Assembly: GCA_001805125.1 (NCBI GenBank)
Contig: MHEF01000039.1
Coordinates: 13,771-23,765 of the forward strand
From: Nitrospirae bacterium RBG_13_39_12
Lineage (GTDB): Bacteria > Nitrospirota > Thermodesulfovibrionia > Thermodesulfovibrionales > SM23-35
Reading direction: 5' to 3'
DNA: 9,995 nt
Under the pieces are notes generated by a model. That model saw only the letters and a program-made list of their open reading frames with translations. It searched no databases and was not told where the DNA came from. Every line of letters starts with the position of its first letter. The stretch's first letter is position 1. Shown here in pieces: positions 5,372-9,995 of the stretch. A program made the translations under genes and the position numbers.

Positions 5372-6685
5372 TTAAGACTTTATTTTTTCCTGCCACTCTG
5401 TTGCCTTTGCAAGTATTTTATCTTCATCCGCATTTTGAAGCCTGCGGTCATTTAAAACAACTTTTCCGTTTACCATTACTGTTTCCACATCTGATGCCAT
5501 TGCTGCATAGACTATATGTGAGTAAATATCATATATAGGGATGAGGTGAGGTTTCTTTAAGTTAATAATTACAAGATCAGCTAATTTGCCTTTTTCGATA
5601 CTCCCTATCTTGTCACCGAGACCCAGGACTTCCGCACCCCATCTTGTCGCCATGAGGAGTGTTGTTTTTGCATCAAGAACAGTTGGATTATTTGATAGAG
5701 CCTTATGGACTTTTGCAGTTGTGGACATTTCGCTCATTATGTTCAGGTCATTATTGCTTGCAGCACCGTCAGTGCCGAATGTTACTTTAACACCTGCCAT
5801 GAGCATCGTGACAACAGGTGCAAAACCTGATGCAAGTTTAAGGTTGCTTTCCATGCAGTGGGATACCCCGACTTTTCTCTTTGAAAGCAATTCAATCTCA
5901 TTATCTTCAACCCATATGCAATGGGCGGCTAAGACGGTTTCATCTAAAAAACCAAGGGAATCAAGGTATTCAACCGGTTTTTTATTATATCTGACCTTCA
6001 CCTCTCCAACCTCCCACTCAGTCTCAGATAGATGGATGTGTAAGGGGACACTAAATTTTTCAGCCATTGCTTTAGATTTTTTTAATGTCTCCGGGCTGCA
6101 TGTATAGAGGGCATGTGGTGCTATGCAAGGTGTAATTAAGTCATCTCCTTTCCAGTTATTTATAAAACGCCTGGCATTTTCAAGATATTCATCTGGTGTT
6201 TTTGCAGAAACTGTTGGAAAGTCCAGTATTCCACTGCCTAATACAGCCCTCATGCCTAACTTCCTGGTTATTTCACCTGCGGAGTCCTCATAGAAGTACA
6301 TGTCATTATATGTTGTAACTCCTCCTTTCAGCATCTCAAGACAGGCAAGTTCGACTGCGTCAGAAGTAAATTCAGGGCTGAGCCATCTGTTCTCTGAAGG
6401 CCATATATGATTTTTAAGCCAGTCGTTTAAAGGCAGGTCATCAGCTATCCCTCTGAAATAGACCATTGCTGCATGTGTATGGGTATTGATAAAACCTGGT
6501 AAAACTACTTTTCCTTCTCCCCTGATAACTGCAGTTGCAGCATATTTTGCAAAAATCTCATCGGAGGGTCCAACATCGATAATCTCATGGCCTCTTACAG
6601 CAACTGCACCATTTCTGATGACAGAAAACCCTTCATCCATTGGAAGGATATAATCACAACTTATGATATAATCAACATTCTGCAT
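5372..6685 (-). CDS. mtaD: Amidohydrolase, probable 5-methylthioadenosine/S-adenosylhomocysteine deaminase
   Basis: 437 residues, full length for the TRZ/ATZ branch of the amidohydrolase superfamily. Metal ligands are visible: His69 and His71 in NTHTH, His218 in LHIHLSE, His255 in AAHC and Asp306 in GTDGAASN; Glu221 is the expected catalytic acid. WPSENRW (95-101, Glu98) and APHALYT (189-195) match substrate-contact motifs of MTA/SAH deaminases. The enzyme deaminates the adenine ring of methylthioadenosine or S-adenosylhomocysteine to the inosine form in the cytoplasm, a step in SAM by-product recycling. Related members act on other aminopurines or chlorotriazines, so the substrate is inferred. 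It follows asd by 114 bp on the same strand and may be cotranscribed. The ATG has no Shine-Dalgarno; TATAAA lies at 6694-6689, four bases from the start, hinting at a short or absent leader. Confidence 0.9.
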   Translation of the reverse strand: MQNVDYIISCDYILPMDEGFSVIRNGAVAVRGHEIIDVGPSDEIFAKYAATAVIRGEGKVVLPGFINTHTHAAMVYFRGIADDLPLNDWLKNHIWPSENRWLSPEFTSDAVELACLEMLKGGVTTYNDMYFYEDSAGEITRKLGMRAVLGSGILDFPTVSAKTPDEYLENARRFINNWKGDDLITPCIAPHALYTCSPETLKKSKAMAEKFSVPLHIHLSETEWEVGEVKVRYNKKPVEYLDSLGFLDETVLAAHCIWVEDNEIELLSKRKVGVSHCMESNLKLASGFAPVVTMLMAGVKVTFGTDGAASNNDLNIMSEMSTTAKVHKALSNNPTVLDAKTTLLMATRWGAEVLGLGDKIGSIEKGKLADLVIINLKKPHLIPIYDIYSHIVYAAMASDVETVMVNGKVVLNDRRLQNADEDKILAKATEWQEKIKS

Positions 6686-6799
6686 GACTTTATAGTTTAA
6701 ACAAAATATTTATAATTTCATTGTGAGCCCAGAGGGCGTGACAATATGACACTAAATATATGTAATCTTGGTCGACAGTTCTTTAATTGGTTGTTAAGC

Positions 6800-7819
6800 T
6801 TAAACCATTTCAATCAGTTTCTCAGCTATTTGTACTGCATTAAGAGCTGCACCCTTTCTCAGATTGTCAGCAACTATCCACAAATTTATACCGTTATCTA
6901 TGGAATCGTCCTCTCTTATCCTTCCAACATATGTCTCGTCTTTGCCGGCTGTATTTATGGGAAGAGGATAGATGTTTTTCTCCGGAGCATCAAAAACTAC
7001 TACACCAGGAGCAACTGATAAAATTGCCCTTACCTCACTGGCTGTAAGTTTTTTTTCTGTTTCTATATTCAAGCTTTCTGAATGGGATCTGAATACAGGT
7101 ACCCGAACTGTTGTCGCAGTTATACGTAATGAGTTGTCCCCTATAATTTTTTTTGTTTCATTTACCATCTTCATCTCTTCTTTCGTGTAGCCGTTATCAA
7201 GAAATTTGTCTATATGTGGAAGTACATTAAATGCTATCTGATGAGGATAGACATTACACTTAACTTCTTTAGAATTTAAAAGATCAGTTGTCTGTTGCAA
7301 CAGTTCATTTATTGCCTTCTGACCTGTTCCTGAGACGGACTGGAAAGTTGTTACAACAACCCTTTTTATCTTTGCCGCATCATGTATCGGCTTCAATACA
7401 ACTACCATCTGAATTGTTGAACAGTTAGGGTTTGCGATTATTCCTTTGTGCCATTTAAGGTCATTGGGGTTAACTTCTGGTACTACAAGCGGAACTTCAG
7501 GGTCCATTCTCCATTGGCTTGAATTATCAACAACAACGCAGTTTGATTTAACGGCAACCGGTGCCCATATTTTTGACCTTTCTGCACCTGCTGAGAAGAT
7601 GGCAATGTCGATGCCCTCGAAGGACTTATCGGTTATGGCTTCAACCGGGATCTCTGAATCCCTGAATTCCATAATTTTTCCCTCAGAACGTTCTGACGCA
7701 AAGAGCCTGAGTCTCTCAACAGGAAAATCCCTTTCAGCAAGTGTTGCTACCATCTCGTTTCCAACAGCTCCTGTTGCACCCACAACGGCAACTATATATC
7801 TGTCCTTTTTCTTAAGCAT
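6800..7819 (-). CDS. asd: Aspartate-semialdehyde dehydrogenase
   Basis: 339 residues, the usual length. The N-terminal Rossmann motif VGATGAVG (13-20) binds NADP. SSQWRM (100-105) holds the phosphate-binding Arg104; ANPNCST (129-135) holds the nucleophile Cys133; SVSGTGQKA is at 161-169; and RVPVFRSHSES (239-249) holds the catalytic His246. The enzyme reduces aspartyl phosphate to aspartate semialdehyde, the branch point to lysine/diaminopimelate, threonine and methionine, so it also supplies peptidoglycan precursors. The ATG follows GAGGGGGGG at 7826-7834, six bases away, a strong ribosome site. The partner lysC, and leuB which often neighbours asd, are not in view. It is divergent from ftsY and the deaminase gene lies downstream. 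Confidence 0.96.
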   Translation of the reverse strand: MLKKKDRYIVAVVGATGAVGNEMVATLAERDFPVERLRLFASERSEGKIMEFRDSEIPVEAITDKSFEGIDIAIFSAGAERSKIWAPVAVKSNCVVVDNSSQWRMDPEVPLVVPEVNPNDLKWHKGIIANPNCSTIQMVVVLKPIHDAAKIKRVVVTTFQSVSGTGQKAINELLQQTTDLLNSKEVKCNVYPHQIAFNVLPHIDKFLDNGYTKEEMKMVNETKKIIGDNSLRITATTVRVPVFRSHSESLNIETEKKLTASEVRAILSVAPGVVVFDAPEKNIYPLPINTAGKDETYVGRIREDDSIDNGINLWIVADNLRKGAALNAVQIAEKLIEMV

Positions 7820-7864
7820 TACATACCCCCCCTCAATCTATCGAGATTAGATTTTAAATTTATC

Positions 7865-7893
7865 ATAATAGCTTAAAAATTTCTATGGGTTAA
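7865..7893 (-). promoter_or_regulatory. Candidate promoter of asd
   Basis: On the minus strand TTAACC (7893-7888) and TATTAT (7870-7865) are 17 bp apart, matching sigma-70 consensus at four and five of six positions. Initiation would be near 7858, leaving a leader of about 38 bases. That leader contains a small hairpin, AATCT-CGAT-AGATT (7848-7835), abutting the ribosome-binding site. It is too small to be called a riboswitch; no lysine-riboswitch-like structure fits in so short a leader. The rest of the 274-bp divergent spacer (7820-8093) must hold the ftsY promoter, which I could not place with confidence. Confidence 0.45.
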
Positions 7894-8093
7894 AAAATTT
7901 AGTGCTGCTGGATGTGATAAAACCAATAAGATTGATAAATGCATAAAAAAACTTTAAAATTAGGTTGTTTTATATTATTGTCTTTTAAAATACTGATGAT
8001 GTTCTGTGCATATATCAATCATTATGTTTTTTATTTAAAGAAAATATAGCTTATAAAATCCAAAAGAAAATATTTATTTGAAGGGGAGGGTAG

Positions 8094-8999
8094 ATGGGTT
8101 TTTTTGATCGTCTTAAGGAAAGCTTAACAAAGACAAGAAAGAGCTTTATTGAAAAAGTTGAGTCGATATTTGTCGGACAAAATATTAACGATGAAACATT
8201 GGAAGAACTCGAGGAGACATTAATTATTTCTGATGTTGGCACAAAGGCAGCAGAAGAAATTATGGCAATAATAAGGGAAAAAGTAAAAAAAGGTGAGGTT
8301 AAAGATGCTGAATCTGTTAAAGAAATACTTAAGAAAGAGATGATAGCTATCCTCGGAAATTCGCAGCCCATTGTAACATATGGGAATAAACCTTTTGTGA
8401 TTCTATCTGTAGGAGTTAACGGTGTCGGCAAAACAACGACGATCGGGAAACTTGCGAGCAGGTTCTACTCTCAGGGTCTTTCTGTTCTGCTTGCTGCAGG
8501 TGACACGTTCAGAGCTGCTGGGATTGAACAGATCGAGATATGGGCAAAAAGGGCATCAGCACAACTTGTAAAACACCAGCATGGTTCTGATCCAGCCGCG
8601 GTTGCTTTCGATGCCGTAGTTGCGGCAAAAAACAGGGGCGTGGATGTTGTTGTAATAGATACTGCTGGGAGACTGCATACAAAAAGCAATCTTATGGAAG
8701 AATTAAAGAAGGTGAGGAGGAGCATTGAAAAGGCTATGCCTGATGCGCCCCATGAGATTCTTCTTGTAGTAGATGCAACTACAGGACAGAATGCATTGAG
8801 ACAGGCAGAATTGTTCAATAAGGCGATAGGTATTACTGGTATTGCCCTGACCAAACTCGACGGTACGGCAAAAGGAGGGATTGTCCTGGCAATAAAAAAA
8901 GCATTTGGTATACCTATCAGGCTTATCGGGGTTGGTGAGGGGATTGATGATCTCAGGGATTTTGATCCAGAAGAGTTTGTTGAGGCACTTTTTTCATGA
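8094..8999 (+). CDS. ftsY: Signal recognition particle receptor FtsY
   Basis: 301 residues with the N and G domains only; the long acidic A domain of enterobacterial FtsY is absent, as in many bacteria. The N-domain four-helix bundle covers about 1-85, starting with the amphipathic MGFFDRLKESLTKTR typical of the membrane-targeting helix. G-domain motifs: P-loop GVNGVGKTTT (107-116), DTFRAAG (137-143), DTAGR (189-193), TKLDGTAKGG (253-262) and the closing GVGEGIDDL. It is the GTPase receptor that docks SRP-ribosome complexes (Ffh plus 4.5S RNA) at the membrane and SecYEG. AAGGGGAGGG at 8081-8090 is a strong ribosome-binding site just before the ATG. The 3' end overlaps the convergent penicillin-binding protein gene by 47 bp. 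Confidence 0.97.
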   Translation: MGFFDRLKESLTKTRKSFIEKVESIFVGQNINDETLEELEETLIISDVGTKAAEEIMAIIREKVKKGEVKDAESVKEILKKEMIAILGNSQPIVTYGNKPFVILSVGVNGVGKTTTIGKLASRFYSQGLSVLLAAGDTFRAAGIEQIEIWAKRASAQLVKHQHGSDPAAVAFDAVVAAKNRGVDVVVIDTAGRLHTKSNLMEELKKVRRSIEKAMPDAPHEILLVVDATTGQNALRQAELFNKAIGITGIALTKLDGTAKGGIVLAIKKAFGIPIRLIGVGEGIDDLRDFDPEEFVEALFS

Positions 9000-9995
9000 A
9001 ATCGATCCATAATGGAAGAGCTGACCTTGAACCTGTTTCTTTTGAGCCAATCGGCGTATGATTGTCCCTTCCAACCCAAACACCTACAGAGAGCCTGTCA
9101 TCAAATCCTATGAACCAGGCATCTATGTAATCATTGGTTGTGCCGGTCTTCCCATAAACATGTCTTTTTAACTCTTTTGCCTTCTGCGCGGTTCCCTCTT
9201 CAATAACAGCTTTGAGAAGAATCTTCATTTCCTTAACATCTTCTTCAGATAACAAATCTTCTAAGACGGGGTTTGTTTCCTCAATAATTATTCCATCTCT
9301 GGTAAGAATTTTTTCATACAGTACAGGTTTTATCCTGTAGCCTGAAGCAAATGCTGAATAAGCAGAAACCATATCTATCAGTGTAACATCAGCTGCACCG
9401 ATTGCAAGGGGAAGACAAGGTTGGAGCTCACTTTTGATACCAAGTCTTTTTGCCATTTCCACAATATTATTTATTCCTAAGCTGGATGCAAGTCTAACAG
9501 TTGCTGAATTAAGAGATTTCGCAAGTGCTGTTTTCAGGGTAACTTTCCCAAAATATTTACCGTTATAATTTTGGGGACTCCAAATATGTCCAGGCTTTGA
9601 ACCTTTAAATGAGATCGGCGCATCATCTATTATTTCTTCTGATGTCATTCCATTTTTGATTGCAGTGATATATACAAAGGGTTTAAATGCAGAACCGGGC
9701 TGTCGTAATGCCTGTGTTGCCCTGTTAAACTGGTTTTTCCAGAAATTACCTCCGCCTACCATTGCCTTGACATTTCCTGTTCTTGTATCTATAGCTATCA
9801 GAGCTGCTTCTATTCCTGGTCTTGTCCTTTTCTCTATATCCAGGATTGCTTTTTTAACTGATTCTTCAGCGATCTGCTGCATCCTTGAATCTAGAGTAGA
9901 AAATATTTTATAGCCCGAAGTATATAGTTTACTGCCATATTTTATCTCGATATCCTGTCTCAGTGTTTCTATGAAATAGGGCGCGTCGTATTTTC
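8953..9995 (-). CDS. Class A penicillin-binding protein (PBP1A-type), transpeptidase end; 5' part outside window
   Basis: The minus frame is open from the right edge (first full codon at 9993) to a TGA at 8953-8955, giving 346 visible residues; the true start lies beyond the window. The segment APYFIETLRQDIEIKYG followed by KIFSTLDSRMQQIAEE is the standard linker between the glycosyltransferase and transpeptidase domains of PBP1A. The transpeptidase motifs follow: SxxK as QPGSAFKPF (Ser101, Lys104 counting visible residues), SxN as KSLNSA (160-162) and KTG as YGKTGTTND (282-284). The enzyme crosslinks peptidoglycan on the outer face of the inner membrane. The glycosyltransferase domain and membrane anchor are not visible. 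An internal ATG at 9880-9882 is not the start, because conserved sequence continues upstream. A short C-terminus follows the core. Confidence 0.95.
   Translation of the reverse strand, partial: KYDAPYFIETLRQDIEIKYGSKLYTSGYKIFSTLDSRMQQIAEESVKKAILDIEKRTRPGIEAALIAIDTRTGNVKAMVGGGNFWKNQFNRATQALRQPGSAFKPFVYITAIKNGMTSEEIIDDAPISFKGSKPGHIWSPQNYNGKYFGKVTLKTALAKSLNSATVRLASSLGINNIVEMAKRLGIKSELQPCLPLAIGAADVTLIDMVSAYSAFASGYRIKPVLYEKILTRDGIIIEETNPVLEDLLSEEDVKEMKILLKAVIEEGTAQKAKELKRHVYGKTGTTNDYIDAWFIGFDDRLSVGVWVGRDNHTPIGSKETGSRSALPLWIDFMKKVPQQTLLDQNP

Noticed and set aside
5586..6107. 173-codon plus-strand open frame opposite the deaminase gene
   Set aside because: Antisense to metal-binding motifs of a full-length conserved enzyme; no ribosome-binding site or family resemblance.
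7835..7848. Small hairpin in the asd leader as a possible riboswitch or attenuator
   Set aside because: A five-base-pair stem in a leader of about 38 bases is far too small for a known lysine or SAM riboswitch, and no leader peptide is seen.
7920..8080. Possible ftsY promoter boxes such as TATAAA near 8051 or TTGTCT near 7979
   Set aside because: Several AT-rich boxes exist but none has a partner at proper spacing that stands out from background.
8471..9079. 202-codon minus-strand open frame opposite ftsY
   Set aside because: It lies antisense to the highly conserved GTPase motifs of FtsY and overlaps the real PBP frame; its composition is that of a shadow frame.

Overview
The window is AT-rich bacterial chromosome. 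It combines multihaem cytochrome chemistry, a CooC-type maturation ATPase linked to the acetyl-CoA (Wood-Ljungdahl) pathway, short GC-rich hairpin repeats in AT-rich spacers, and remnants of a REP-associated transposase and of secreted 'DSDG' proteins. Together these suggest an anaerobic or microaerophilic Gram-negative bacterium, possibly a Nitrospirota/Thermodesulfovibrionia-like or deltaproteobacterial lineage. That placement is inferred from gene content and general knowledge; no marker-based phylogeny was possible.

Layout. At 1-1577 (minus strand) a tetrahaem c-type cytochrome is followed by a membrane histidine kinase whose extracytoplasmic sensor domain has its own CxxCH haem motif; the kinase runs off the left edge. 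A divergent spacer with an inverted repeat separates them from a CooC-like nickel-insertion ATPase (1681-2448, plus). A 128-bp hairpin repeat lies between that gene and recR (2757-3350, plus).

From 3351 to 5371 is a decayed accessory island on the minus strand. It holds a broken C-terminal 'DSDG' domain, an orphan open stretch, the C-terminal remnant of a REP-associated (Y1-type) transposase, an intact-looking MazF/PemK toxin with a ribbon-helix-helix antitoxin, a short piece of a terpene-cyclase/prenyltransferase-like repeat containing the toxin-antitoxin promoter, and a second hairpin repeat related to the first. The two secreted-protein fragments lie on either side of the toxin-antitoxin and transposase block in the same orientation, so they may be halves of one interrupted gene.

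Housekeeping genes resume at 5372: an MTA/SAH (or related amidohydrolase) deaminase and aspartate-semialdehyde dehydrogenase (both minus, probably cotranscribed with asd first), then ftsY (plus), whose 3' end overlaps the convergent 3' end of a class A penicillin-binding protein that runs off the right edge.

No tRNA, rRNA, CRISPR array or complete insertion sequence was found. I see no clearly new multi-gene system. The most unusual items are the haem-sensor kinase/tetrahaem cytochrome pair and the island with its dead transposase fragment and two hairpin repeats.
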